Source: Marinobacter excellens HL-55
Lineage (GTDB): Bacteria > Pseudomonadota > Gammaproteobacteria > Pseudomonadales > Oleiphilaceae
Assembly (NCBI GenBank): GCA_001314845.1
Contig: LJZQ01000012.1
Span: 38,529-102,528 of the forward strand
Length of the DNA stretch: 64,000 bases
Direction of reading: 5' to 3'
Both the position numbers and the translations under genes were made by a program. The notes under the pieces are model-generated. The model was not told the origin of the DNA. It made no database searches and saw nothing but the letters and a program-made list of their open reading frames with translations. Below, piece by piece: positions 55,901-63,893 of this stretch. The number at the start of each line of letters is the position of its first letter. The first letter of the stretch is position 1.

Positions 55901-56134
55901 GTGCTCGCTCTCGAGTTGCAGGCTTGAGGCAAGTTCGCTCTCGGGGGTGGCTATGCCCTGTGTAAAGCGCAGGAAGATGGGCGTGCTAGTGGCTACCGCG
56001 GCTTGCCCGGCCATGGGGTAGCTGAAATACAGGTCAGCCTTTGTTACCTCTGACCGGTTCACGGTTTGCTCGTCGCCGCCGCAGCCCGCAAGTACAGACG
56101 TGGCCAGGGCCATTGCCATAATGGAACGCTTCAT
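53000..56134 (-). CDS. AupB-like lipoprotein with Ig-like (Big_5/SbsA) domains, copy 1
   Basis: This 1044-residue predicted lipoprotein has lipobox VLAGC at residues 14-18. Ig-like modules follow (YFSYPMAGQAAVATSTPIFLRFTQGI; IKSWVPGEEAADTLRPGDPLIIYFSEPLLPGTVN; PLVVRFSQNIHPETL). The C-terminal stretch is GPITFLDDGRMQISLSNIEAV. Its domain order mirrors copy 2 (48022-51306), and many blocks align, such as AELGYIPRFDANKQSVPLRIDRGTLMTG with the region LAFAPSFGADEALPLRIPRG. It follows its porin by 11 bases. The function is inferred from the AupA/AupB pair: a periplasmic partner that takes lipid from the porin. The export destination, inner or outer membrane, is not settled by the sequence. Confidence 0.75.
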   Translation of the reverse strand: MKRSIMAMALATSVLAGCGGDEQTVNRSEVTKADLYFSYPMAGQAAVATSTPIFLRFTQGIATPESELASSLQLESEHGDTVTLTDAKMTAENRGVALRPAQALLPGTRYTLITNGLKAGSDLVTLPNGGIEFTTAPATSGPLLNRAEGTGFDLARVIPSGDDRYPAADLSVLRIQFTEPVDEQTLRYGDTIALLDSQDEPVAAELYVSGHRVTIDPESDLDPNQTYSLHLSDDIRSMLAQAPLNLSDDSLLTIRPLDSRSPKGERERMPQTATTTLGDLSLSGEGFNSVGLRSVLLGQDNSTRAQGTVFAELGYIPRFDANKQSVPLRIDRGTLMTGSNVDVNVAGALPAGFSSEAIKVRFLSDANGFLMANSYTDDENAPRMIELFIDMALNTGDTIANAALAQELLHVHLVGTAIVEEGTLTIEAVGVIEPDVMGVDVASGLISFRLEGYRNPDDAPAAGNFADTQAPFIKSWVPGEEAADTLRPGDPLIIYFSEPLLPGTVNRDTVKLFGGGNELNTERSLNGSVLVVRPEEALAHGIEYNLTLENIKDTSGLSLGSTTLNFNLAPTLPGTPEDQSPLVLATIPGFPCTKTGINLSQGHQGRCAGGKTTDDLLPIPEYASHKPLVVRFSQNIHPETLIPGVNFSVEMLQNGLWQPVPAGDYDIRREPRSLVITPVVGWEPNTQYRYTLNSSEAIRSAINDINPNLGLPLQTELLTQGTRNRNNRTFGGEALVNHFVAVAGSPQTVSLPLRNLPTADANSDLTFQKDIEQGATADETLPNSAGLKANGVSPLNSSTVVENANIGCAVGVDCDRDQSIYLTAMLDTLVYGNPLNNDNGPQVPVDIYPSLLATTSSSVWVRIDTSFIDAFPDFILSVDLSPNEEIPTGPMLMRIRYDDDSEVGRIPPKGFIFNDENGQLTFETVLNVYLDAPYLNPSIGPANLSHNLRSYEINNLRMRGPITFLDDGRMQISLSNIEAVPINVDVRGTIEISGQNTGGLCGIWPFTSICGGIANVAVDANSRIHLEIPPGKLNLNYLSPYTQN

Positions 56135-56145
56135 ACTACACCTCG

Positions 56146-57489
56146 TCAGAACTTGAAGGTCACAGAGCCCGCGACAACGTGCACGTCGCCATCGGTTTCG
56201 ACGGTTTCATTGGCGACTTCGCTACCAAACGGGGTTACCTGAAAATCCCGTTTTTGCAGCTGCTGATACTGGTAGCCAAGATCAAAACGGACCGGGTAGG
56301 CAAACAGGCGGGTGCGCTCATATTTAGCGCTGATACCCAGGCCGATTACGATCTTGTCGTTGTCGAAATAGTTGACCTCTGGGTTCTGCGTGCTGCGCAG
56401 GGGCGATTCTTCGTAAGCGACGCCCGCGGTGACAGCAAATGCCCTGGACAGCTGGTATTCACCGCCAATTCTGGGTACCAAAATGTCATCGAAAGACATT
56501 CTTAGTCCTTCACTGACACCGCTTTGATTCTTTATGGTGTCACTGGCGAAGACATCTTCAAGTTCCGACCACTTCTGATGTTCAAAACTGGCTCCAACAC
56601 GCCAGCCATCACCCCGGTAATGAAGACCGAAAGCGATGATCTCGGGCTGGAACGAGTCGATGGTGGAGACCGCCAGAGGCAATCCTGGCTCGGGAATTAC
56701 CTGGGGGACCACTACATTGGCGTCCACCGTGGTTTTGGTATTGGAGCGGGCACGATAGGCGAGGGCTGTCTCGAAGCCGCTGACAATGCAGGCTTGCTCC
56801 GGACAGACGGTCTCGCCGAGGTCCGCACTGATGCTGGCGATACCTTTGAGCGACGGCTTGGCGCTGACGCCGAGCCTCTCCTGGCTGGTTTCGCCAGCCA
56901 GTGTTGAGCGGGCATCCAGGTTAGCCTCAGCTTGCAAGGTAATTCGTGCTGCCACACCGACATCAATCCCTCGCCAAATCGTGGTAGCGCCACCGATATT
57001 CAGAAACAGAGGCTCGCGCCCATACTGCAGAAACTGGCCGTCTTCCGAAGTTTCAGATTCGAACGCCAGCATTTCCTTGCCATACTTTTCAACACCGGCG
57101 ATGAAACCGAGATAGAGCGGATGTCCGAAACGAGTCAGTGATCCTAGATTGGTCTTCATGCCAATCAGGACATGCTGGCTTGGAGAGTTGGATAGCACAT
57201 CACCGTCTCGGGTGGGGCTGCTGGCACGCAGTTCCTGCTCGGCGTGCAGCAAGCCCGTTGTCAGCTCACCTCGAGGGTCTTTGGTCAGGTAGGCGGGGTT
57301 GTAGTAAGTGGCAGACACCTGCGTATTGAACATTGACAAGGCCTGAGCCGAAGCGATGTCACTGGGCATTACGCCATAAGTGGTACCAAGGTTTCCCATA
57401 CTGGCATACACGGGTAACGACAGGGATAGACTGATCGCCGAAACCGAGGCGCAGAGAATCCGCTTACCTGCGAAATCAAAGCCATTCAT
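56146..57489 (-). CDS. AupA-like outer-membrane lipid porin (FadL family), copy 1
   Basis: This 447-residue FadL-family barrel has a signal peptide ending VYA, mature start SMGNLGTTYGVMPSDIASAQALSMFNTQVSATYYNPAYL, and C-terminal phenylalanine (SVTFKF). It is a close paralogue of copy 2, sharing its length and nearly all motifs. CGGAG precedes the ATG at 57489. A quasi-palindrome GGTCT-TG-AGACC lies at 57523-57534, 34 bases before the start, where a regulator or RNA structure could act. It is the first gene of the upstream module and lies 207 bases downstream of the LuxR-hydrolase regulator gene on the same strand. A role in alkane or lipid entry is inferred from the family. Confidence 0.8.
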   Translation of the reverse strand: MNGFDFAGKRILCASVSAISLSLSLPVYASMGNLGTTYGVMPSDIASAQALSMFNTQVSATYYNPAYLTKDPRGELTTGLLHAEQELRASSPTRDGDVLSNSPSQHVLIGMKTNLGSLTRFGHPLYLGFIAGVEKYGKEMLAFESETSEDGQFLQYGREPLFLNIGGATTIWRGIDVGVAARITLQAEANLDARSTLAGETSQERLGVSAKPSLKGIASISADLGETVCPEQACIVSGFETALAYRARSNTKTTVDANVVVPQVIPEPGLPLAVSTIDSFQPEIIAFGLHYRGDGWRVGASFEHQKWSELEDVFASDTIKNQSGVSEGLRMSFDDILVPRIGGEYQLSRAFAVTAGVAYEESPLRSTQNPEVNYFDNDKIVIGLGISAKYERTRLFAYPVRFDLGYQYQQLQKRDFQVTPFGSEVANETVETDGDVHVVAGSVTFKF

Positions 57490-57696
57490 TGTAATACTCC
57501 GTTGTTTTTGTAGTCACTTGTTGGTCTTGAGACCGATTTTATCGTTGTTGTTTGATGATAAGCCCCTGCCGGACGAGCATGGTGTGGCCATAGTGACAGT
57601 AAGTGCTAAGCCCAAGAGTCAAGGTTGATGTAAGTATCTGACAGATTTTGGAATAGTCATCCAGAGGATAGAGCAGGTCCACAGGGTAAAGTGTGT

Positions 57697-59376
57697 TTAT
57701 GTGACAGGGTTCACAAAATTGGCAGGGGGTTGGCACTCAGATAAAGCTGCAACAGAATGGTAGAGCCTTTCCGTTTGCGACACCGCCAGTGTCAGCCCCT
57801 CGCCTTCAATCAGCTCAACGGTAATATCTGGGTTGATGCCGCGGAAAATGTCTAGATGATGCGCCGGGGTGCTGGCATTACCGCCACCATGAATAAGTGT
57901 CAGAGGCAGGTTCGGAGTTTCCAGTAAGTGGCTCCAATCCTGAATCATAATCCTGAGATCTTCCAGGTACCCCGCCCCGAGTTGATTGATGTAGAACCCG
58001 TAGGCTGCAATCACTCCCTGTTTGAGGGAGTTCTTGTGAATCACATGTTCATCCGGCTCCACACCCTCGAAAATAACTTTCGGCCACTGTTCCGGCCCGA
58101 GCTTTCTCATCCTAAGGATCAGCAAGCGAATCATTAACTTGGCCAGCCAGGGCGCATGGCGGGCAGCTTGAATGAATATGGCTTGATGAGCTGGCATGGC
58201 GTTGATCTGCTCCAGCTCTTTGAACGGTGGCGCCGCAGAGACTGAAACGATACCGTTTATCTGGATGCCGGGGTGTTGCATGAGCGCAAGTGCCGGTATC
58301 AGGGCGACTTCGTGGGACAAAATGGTTACCCGGGCGATCGACAGGGAGCCCAGTACGGCGAGGATATCGTGGCACTGGCTTTTCAGTGGGTCTTCGGCTT
58401 TGTCCGATGGTTCGGTCCGACCATAGCCGGCACGTTCAATGGCTATTACATCCAGACCAAATTGTGAGGCCAGTCGTCGCTCGTCCGGAAAATCCCCAGC
58501 ACCAAAAGACGGACCGTGCAGGAAAAGCACTGGCCGTCCGCCCAGCTTGCCAAATCGTCGCCAGCCAATCCGTCTTTGCTCGCGAGACAGCTCATGGATG
58601 CTCATGGGGTAGTCGTCGTAGTGAGCGGACAGCAGATCCCCCTTTGTCGTCACGGTATCCATCGCGGTCGCCGCAGAGGCGGCCATGGTGGCCGCCTGCA
58701 CCTGGCTTTTGGCGCCGAGTTTTTGCAGCAGGCTCTTGATCTGTTGCCGAACGGTTGTCACAGAGCTGCCCCGCTTTTCGGCGATCTCTTCTGACGAGCA
58801 GCCGCGAGACAGGAATGCGAGAATATGGCGCTCACTGGTAGACAGGCCAAAGACGTCCGCAAACGCCAGATCAATGGATTCTGGCCAATGTTGTTGTAAG
58901 GCATTCAGTACGAAGGTTTTCAGCTTTTGCTGGTACATGCCCACGAGAATCAGGGGCAGGGTATGCTCATCACTGTCTTTGCGATAGGCCTTTAGCAGCG
59001 TTGGGCCTGAGGTGGTTGTAAGGCGTTCCTTGAACTGGTGGAAAGCCTCCGGGCTGATGCCAAGAGCGACCAAACCATCACCGGACTGCATATCAAACAG
59101 TTGGGCTGCGCCCACGTTGAGAGCGACCACCTGGCCAGATTCGTTAAGCGCCAGGGCGGGGGCTGTGTGGTCATTAACCAGTTTGTAGAGCGGGTCGTGC
59201 CCGGTTGCATGCTCCTCAAGGTCGTGCAGGGCAGTAGACAGCTCCAGCGCCAGCTCCGTTGGCAGAATGGCTTGCGAGCTGAGATCCGGTGCCAAGGCCA
59301 CGATCAGGTCCGCAAACTCTGCTTTCCTGGCCGCCACCGCGGAAACCAGTTCTTTTAAATTGTTATTGTCCGACAT
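57697..59376 (-). CDS. LuxR-type regulator fused to a degenerate alpha/beta-hydrolase domain
   Basis: This 559-residue protein has three parts. Residues about 65-160 look PAS-like (LYKLVNDHTAPALALNESGQ). Residues about 176-232 are a LuxR helix-turn-helix (GLSTSERHILAFLSRGCSSE, then VTTVRQQIKSLLQKLGA). Residues about 270-548 are an alpha/beta-hydrolase fold (VLFLHGPSFGAGDFPDE; VIAIERAGYGRTEPS). The nucleophile elbow reads LSHEVAL where GHSxGG is expected, so Glu356 takes the serine place. The acid loop has Asn500, and Leu528 stands where the catalytic histidine should be. I infer a non-catalytic sensor that binds a hydrophobic ligand. It lies just upstream of the two porin modules and diverges from the methyltransferase operon, so either could be its target. 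Confidence 0.8.
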   Translation of the reverse strand: MSDNNNLKELVSAVAARKAEFADLIVALAPDLSSQAILPTELALELSTALHDLEEHATGHDPLYKLVNDHTAPALALNESGQVVALNVGAAQLFDMQSGDGLVALGISPEAFHQFKERLTTTSGPTLLKAYRKDSDEHTLPLILVGMYQQKLKTFVLNALQQHWPESIDLAFADVFGLSTSERHILAFLSRGCSSEEIAEKRGSSVTTVRQQIKSLLQKLGAKSQVQAATMAASAATAMDTVTTKGDLLSAHYDDYPMSIHELSREQRRIGWRRFGKLGGRPVLFLHGPSFGAGDFPDERRLASQFGLDVIAIERAGYGRTEPSDKAEDPLKSQCHDILAVLGSLSIARVTILSHEVALIPALALMQHPGIQINGIVSVSAAPPFKELEQINAMPAHQAIFIQAARHAPWLAKLMIRLLILRMRKLGPEQWPKVIFEGVEPDEHVIHKNSLKQGVIAAYGFYINQLGAGYLEDLRIMIQDWSHLLETPNLPLTLIHGGGNASTPAHHLDIFRGINPDITVELIEGEGLTLAVSQTERLYHSVAALSECQPPANFVNPVT

Positions 59377-59509
59377 TTGTGTGCGCCAGATTTGTGTTAT
59401 CGGTTAAATTAAATCACGGTCTTACCGGATCACTTTATACCAGATGGTAGATGCTGCCCTGTGGCAGGCGTATTAATGTTACTCAAAAAATCAGGGGAGT
59501 CACGGGCAG

Positions 59510-60277
59510 GTGATTGCAGACTATGCAGAAATTTTCCGGCACCGTGGCGGCAGTTACCACCGGGCCATGTTAACCGTACCTCATGCCCGGGTGCGTGAGT
59601 TTCAGCGGGCCGTTGAGCCGCTGGCTGCGGATCTCGCTGCTAATCCCATGCTGCGGGTAGCGGATGTGCCCGCCGGTGGTGAGTATCTTCAGTATTTCCT
59701 TCCCAACTCCATCATCTATCAGGGCTTTGACCCCAGCTCGGGCTTTAATAGCGACCTGCACGAGAGCTGCGGGCTGGCCGATTTACCCTTTGCTGGTCAA
59801 TCCATCGATGCACTTGTCAGCTTGGCAGGCCTGCACCATTGCACAGATAAGCGCCCGTTTCTGAATGCTTGTCACTGTGCGCTGGTGCCCCGGGGCTTGC
59901 TGTCTGTTCTTGATGTGCGCGCTGGTTCTCCTGAAGCACGGTTCCTGGATGAGTTTGTGGGCGAATACAACGGCATGGGTCATCAGGGCGACTATCTTGG
60001 GCCTGAGTTCGTGTTGCAGTGTGATACACAACACTGGGAGATCCTCTCGGCGGGGGTGGTGGATTGCCACTGGCAATTTGCCAACAATACCGAGTTATGT
60101 GAGTTCTGCCGCGGTTTGTTCCGTCTGCAGAATGTCTCCAACACCGCGATTCTGGATGCCGTTGCCCGATACCTGAACTTCAGGGCAAGCGTGGATTCGC
60201 ACGAACCGGTGCAGCTGCCATGGCGCCTCTACCGGGTGGTTGCCCGCAAACGGTTGTCGAACCAGAGGGAGCACTGA
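59510..60277 (+). CDS. Class I SAM-dependent methyltransferase
   Basis: This 255-residue methyltransferase has motif I as VADVPAGGEYLQYFLP, the acidic ribose-binding residue in IYQGFDPSSG, and LVSLAGLHHCTDKRPFLNA plus ALVPRGLLSVLDV as motifs IV-V. It resembles UbiE/Methyltransf_11 proteins and has no membrane segment. The start is GTG at 59510 with GGGAG about ten bases upstream. The ATP-grasp gene begins directly after its stop, so the pair forms an operon, and the substrate is probably the product or precursor of that ligase. It diverges from the LuxR-hydrolase regulator across 133 bases. Confidence 0.8.
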   Translation: MIADYAEIFRHRGGSYHRAMLTVPHARVREFQRAVEPLAADLAANPMLRVADVPAGGEYLQYFLPNSIIYQGFDPSSGFNSDLHESCGLADLPFAGQSIDALVSLAGLHHCTDKRPFLNACHCALVPRGLLSVLDVRAGSPEARFLDEFVGEYNGMGHQGDYLGPEFVLQCDTQHWEILSAGVVDCHWQFANNTELCEFCRGLFRLQNVSNTAILDAVARYLNFRASVDSHEPVQLPWRLYRVVARKRLSNQREH

Positions 60278-61939
60278 GTGCCGTCCAGCCCCGATTGGGA
60301 CATGCAGCCGCCAGTTACTCGCTACCCTGGTGGCGCCGATACTACCCGCCAGTCGGGCTTCTGCGTGAATATCCGGCCACCGTCGAAGGGTTCTGAACCG
60401 CTTTCGCCCACCTTCGCTACCTTGCTTGAGCGCGCATTTCCGGGACCCACCTTTGGTAACGTACCGAAACCGCCGGCTCACCCGGTTGGCCCCGAGCCCT
60501 GGCTGGAATGGCTCGTGTATTGGTACCACCGGATGGTTCGGTACGCCGGTTTACCGGTATTCGACACTCCAAAAACACTGTCATCGCCGGATAAACCCCA
60601 GTATTACCGGATGTATTGCCCAGCCTATGAGGGTACCGAGAACGCAAGCTTGTCACTTTTGAAGTGGCTGTTGACGGTTTCCATGGCGCCGCAAACCGAC
60701 ACCCTTGTTCGTGAGGCAATGAGCGGCCTTGAGCCCCTGATGAGATCGCTGGCGGCTGGTGCTCCAACCTCCGCCAATACCCTGCGCTTCCTGTTCGCGG
60801 CGTTCGAGGCACGGCTGCCCGTCGTCAGCCTGGGCCACCACATGTTCCAGATCGGCATCGGGGCATCCGGCATTTGGCTGGACAGTTCGTTTACCTCTGG
60901 AACGTCGGTTATGTCGGCCAATCTGGTGCGGAATAAAGCGGCCACCAGCGACTTTCTGGCCAAAGCGGGTATTCCGGTTCCCCGGCAGGCACTGATCACG
61001 GAGGAGGCCCAGCTGAAGCCAGCTGCCGGGGCTCTGGGGTTTCCATTGGTGTGCAAGCCGGCGGATCTGGACGGTGGCCAGGGCGTTCATCTGCATTTGA
61101 AAGACCTGCCTTCGCTGGCGAAGGCTTACCGGCAGTGCCGGGAGCTGAGCAAGCAGGTGCTGGTTCAGCCCCAGGTGCAGGGCCGGGATTACCGTTTAAC
61201 GGTGCATGCGGGGGAGTGTGTCTGGGCAATTGAGCGGGTTCCGGCACGAGTGATTGGCAATGGCGAGGATACCGTGGCGGCGCTGATCGACCATGAGAAT
61301 GCCCGACCGGAGCGCTCCGGCACCGGTCACAGCCCGCTCAAACCACTGCCAGGTGTGGACTCCGCCAAAAACCTGTTGAAGGCTCAAAACCTTAAGCCCA
61401 CCAGCGTGCCTAAAAAAGGGCAGATCGTTGTCCTGTCGCATTTACCGAATGTCGCTGCCGGTGGCCAGCCCGTACCCATATTCTCCGAAGTGCACCCGGA
61501 CAATGCCGAGTTGGCCGCTACAGTGGCGCGCCTGTGCCGGCTGGACCTGGCCGGCATAGACCTGATTATGTCGGACATTCGCCGGTCCTGGCGTGATGCC
61601 GGCGCCTGGGTGATCGAAGTGAACGCGCAGCCGGATATTGGCCAGACCACCGCCGCCCACCTTTATGGCGAATTGCTCAAAAGGATGCTGCCGGAAACGC
61701 CGGTTGAGATTCGCTATGTAGAGGGCCGGGAGAATGATGCCTGGGGCCCGGGGGACAGGGTGAGTTGTCAGGGGCGTTTGTGGAATGGACTAAGCTGGCA
61801 GCCATTGCCGGAGAAACAGGCAGAGCGGGTTGCCTGGGCGCGGCAGTGCCTTTTGGATGATCAATGCCAAGGTGTATGGCTGGATAAAGAGAGTTGGGCG
61901 TGGTTCAGGCAGGCCGCCACGGATCTTGCGATCCGGTGA
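60278..61939 (+). CDS. Cyanophycin-synthetase-like ATP-grasp ligase
   Basis: This 553-residue protein has an ATP-grasp fold. LGHHMFQIGIGASGIWLDSSFTSGTS...NLVRNKAATSDFLAKAGIPVP (about 185-235) closely follows the pattern before the ATP-grasp of cyanophycin synthetase. FPLVCKPADLDGGQGVHLHL binds ATP, QPQVQGRDYRLTVHAG follows, and WVIEVNAQPDIGQT (about 450) carries the metal-binding Glu/Asn. The first 180 residues are a distinct N-terminal domain. Such ligases join amino acids or peptides through an acyl-phosphate. The Mur-ligase half of cyanophycin synthetase is missing, so it is not a polymer synthase of that kind. The GTG start lies right after the methyltransferase stop, with GAGGGAG upstream. 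The product is unknown. Confidence 0.8.
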   Translation: MPSSPDWDMQPPVTRYPGGADTTRQSGFCVNIRPPSKGSEPLSPTFATLLERAFPGPTFGNVPKPPAHPVGPEPWLEWLVYWYHRMVRYAGLPVFDTPKTLSSPDKPQYYRMYCPAYEGTENASLSLLKWLLTVSMAPQTDTLVREAMSGLEPLMRSLAAGAPTSANTLRFLFAAFEARLPVVSLGHHMFQIGIGASGIWLDSSFTSGTSVMSANLVRNKAATSDFLAKAGIPVPRQALITEEAQLKPAAGALGFPLVCKPADLDGGQGVHLHLKDLPSLAKAYRQCRELSKQVLVQPQVQGRDYRLTVHAGECVWAIERVPARVIGNGEDTVAALIDHENARPERSGTGHSPLKPLPGVDSAKNLLKAQNLKPTSVPKKGQIVVLSHLPNVAAGGQPVPIFSEVHPDNAELAATVARLCRLDLAGIDLIMSDIRRSWRDAGAWVIEVNAQPDIGQTTAAHLYGELLKRMLPETPVEIRYVEGRENDAWGPGDRVSCQGRLWNGLSWQPLPEKQAERVAWARQCLLDDQCQGVWLDKESWAWFRQAATDLAIR

Positions 61940-61956
61940 CGGCTTGGTCAGTGCTA

Positions 61957-63432
61957 TTAAACCTGGGGAGGCTGGCTAGTGGTGGTGTATTCAACACCGC
62001 CCAGACCGGGCAGGGGGATAAAATGTGTTGGCCCGTTACCAGGGGAGCAATCGGCATCGAAACTCATGGTTGAAATCGCAACAGAGGGATCGCGTGACGT
62101 TTGCTCGTTGTCACCATCTACGAAAACACGAAGAGTATTTTCATCGTTGGTGTTATCCAGGAACACCAGCCCGGCCACCAGGGGGGCCTCTGAGGTTGCA
62201 GAATAACCGAGCGAGGATCCGTCCGGGCAGGAAAATTCTTCGACATTGGCGGATCGGTCCCTCAGCAGGCCTTTCAGTGAACTGATGTCAGCTGTACCCG
62301 CGATAAGGCCGTCAGTGGAGCCGTGCTTACGGGTTTCAAGGAACAGGCTCTGTTCACTCTCGCCAGTTCCGAAAACGATCGACGTCGAGTCAGAGTTTTC
62401 GTCGCCACGGTAATTAGCTTCCACGGCCAGCTCGTAGTCGAATAGGCCTGGGTCGCTGGGATCAGGCTTAAGAGAAAGAACCGATGCAAAATTGTTGAAC
62501 TTGACTTGTGCTGGCGTGCCGCCATTGGGTGTAGTCACGATCTTTAAATTGGACGTATCAAAGGCGTACATACCGTTAAAGTCGTTGTCGACTAACCTTT
62601 GGATAAACAGTCGGGTTCTGAAAGTCTCCGCGTATTCGAAATTGCCCAACGCATTTTTTTGCGATTGCGAGAACTCACCGAAAACGTGGGTTTCAGTGAA
62701 GTTAAATGCCAGACCGTAGGTTGTGCCATTCATCATGGCAATTTCGACGGGCGCAGTTTCTTCGTTGCCATTTGGGCCAAAATTAAAATAGAAATTCTCC
62801 ATGAGAACTCTGTCTCGACCCATTGAGCTATTGCTGCTTTCCCCGACCCACTCTCTGATAAAGCTGACTTCCCCATCAATTGTTGCAACAACAATGCTTG
62901 TATTATCGGGGTCAACAAGTTGACAGTCGTTAAAGTCCAGCAGAAAGCTCTCGTTGAAAAGTGCTGCTGTGTTGCCTGATCCGTCCGAATAAGCTCCCAA
63001 TTCAGCCTCGTTTTCCGGATCAGTAATGGTAGTCTGAAAGCTATTAGCCGGCTTGCCATCGGCTGCGTCAGCAGGGTTTGCATCGTCACCAAAGTTTGCT
63101 CCGCACTGGATATTGGTGAAGTCATCCAGCCCTGTCAGTAATTCAAGGCGAGTTTGACCCGAACTGTCGGTGCCATCGATGAACTGTTCTCTGATTAGTT
63201 CATAAAGCTCGGGTGGTAAAGCTTTGTCCGGAATATCCTTCATCTCATTCAGCGCCGCCGCCGGATCCTGGCTAAACGCAAAAACCGCCGGGAAGGTTGG
63301 TTCATCCGACGTCGTGTCGCCATCCGTCTGCTGATTTCCAGAGGAGCTGGAACCACCGCAACCCACCAGCGCCAGTGAGGTGGTTAAAACCGCTAAACCC
63401 AGGAGATTCTTCTTTGTATTCATGGTCGACAT
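61957..63432 (-). CDS. Unknown large lipoprotein
   Basis: This 491-residue predicted lipoprotein has lipobox LVGC at about residues 22-25, followed by a GGSSSSGN low-complexity linker and acidic residues. The rest is an acidic, beta-rich domain with few cysteines (NIQCGANFGDD; NDCQLVDPDN; EEFSCPDGS; FDADCSPGN) that may form two disulfides. I do not recognise the family. ATG codons at 63432 and three codons later are both possible starts. It converges with the ATP-grasp gene, 17 bases between stops, and is the last gene before the repeat-rich right edge. Confidence 0.7.
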   Translation of the reverse strand: MSTMNTKKNLLGLAVLTTSLALVGCGGSSSSGNQQTDGDTTSDEPTFPAVFAFSQDPAAALNEMKDIPDKALPPELYELIREQFIDGTDSSGQTRLELLTGLDDFTNIQCGANFGDDANPADAADGKPANSFQTTITDPENEAELGAYSDGSGNTAALFNESFLLDFNDCQLVDPDNTSIVVATIDGEVSFIREWVGESSNSSMGRDRVLMENFYFNFGPNGNEETAPVEIAMMNGTTYGLAFNFTETHVFGEFSQSQKNALGNFEYAETFRTRLFIQRLVDNDFNGMYAFDTSNLKIVTTPNGGTPAQVKFNNFASVLSLKPDPSDPGLFDYELAVEANYRGDENSDSTSIVFGTGESEQSLFLETRKHGSTDGLIAGTADISSLKGLLRDRSANVEEFSCPDGSSLGYSATSEAPLVAGLVFLDNTNDENTLRVFVDGDNEQTSRDPSVAISTMSFDADCSPGNGPTHFIPLPGLGGVEYTTTSQPPQV

Positions 63433-63617
63433 CCATTCTGATCACGGGATTAAGTACCCGAACAGAGTAGGAGAGCGACACAATCGGAGCATCTACCATC
63501 TGGTATAAAAGTTGAGTTCTGCAGGGAAAAAAGTTGTAAAAGTATGTAAAACGCGGGAGTTTGCCAGCCAACGTGGGCGACGAATGTTAAGCGAGTGGGG
63601 ATCTGGTGTGAACTTGA

Positions 63618-63642
63618 GGGAGTGGTGGGCCCACCTTCTCCC
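63618..63642. repeat. Near-perfect palindrome in the right-edge gap
   Basis: GGGAG-T-GGTGGG is mirrored by CCCACC-TT-CTCCC with no loop bases, giving a 12-bp perfect core palindrome GGTGGGCCCACC. The lack of a loop favours a protein-binding site over a terminator. The preceding 63433-63617 holds no gene or signal that I can name beyond a promoter for the lipoprotein gene. Confidence 0.4.
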
Positions 63643-63700
63643 GAAGTCCGGCTGTAACCATCTGATAATTAGGTGGGTGGTTGACTGTGGTGTTCAGAAA

Positions 63701-63785
63701 TACCCCCATAAGTACCCCCAAAAATAACCGGCTACCCCCGGCAGTCTCTGGAACTCATACGGGCAAAATCTAGCGCCGTACCCCC
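63701..63785 (+). repeat. Four TACCCCC copies, likely integrase arm-type sites
   Basis: TACCCCC occurs at 63701-63707, 63713-63719, 63733-63739 and 63779-63785, all in the same direction. Clusters of this motif are, from memory, typical beside P4-like tyrosine integrases, where they serve as arm-type binding sites. No integrase is inside the window, so an element would lie to the right of 64000. Confidence 0.45.
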
Positions 63786-63893
63786 TCGAAAAAAGTTTCC
63801 TTATTTCTCCCGCGTAAAAATGTGATTGAGGGCGCGGTGTCCGGGCCGTGGGTCTGTGGCGATTTTACCCGCCCCGGTGCCTGGCTTCAGAAT

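Noticed and set aside
63512..63727. 71-codon plus-strand frame in the right-edge gap
   Set aside because: It starts with TTG without a ribosome site, and its last residues come from the TACCCCC repeats; it is not credible as a gene.
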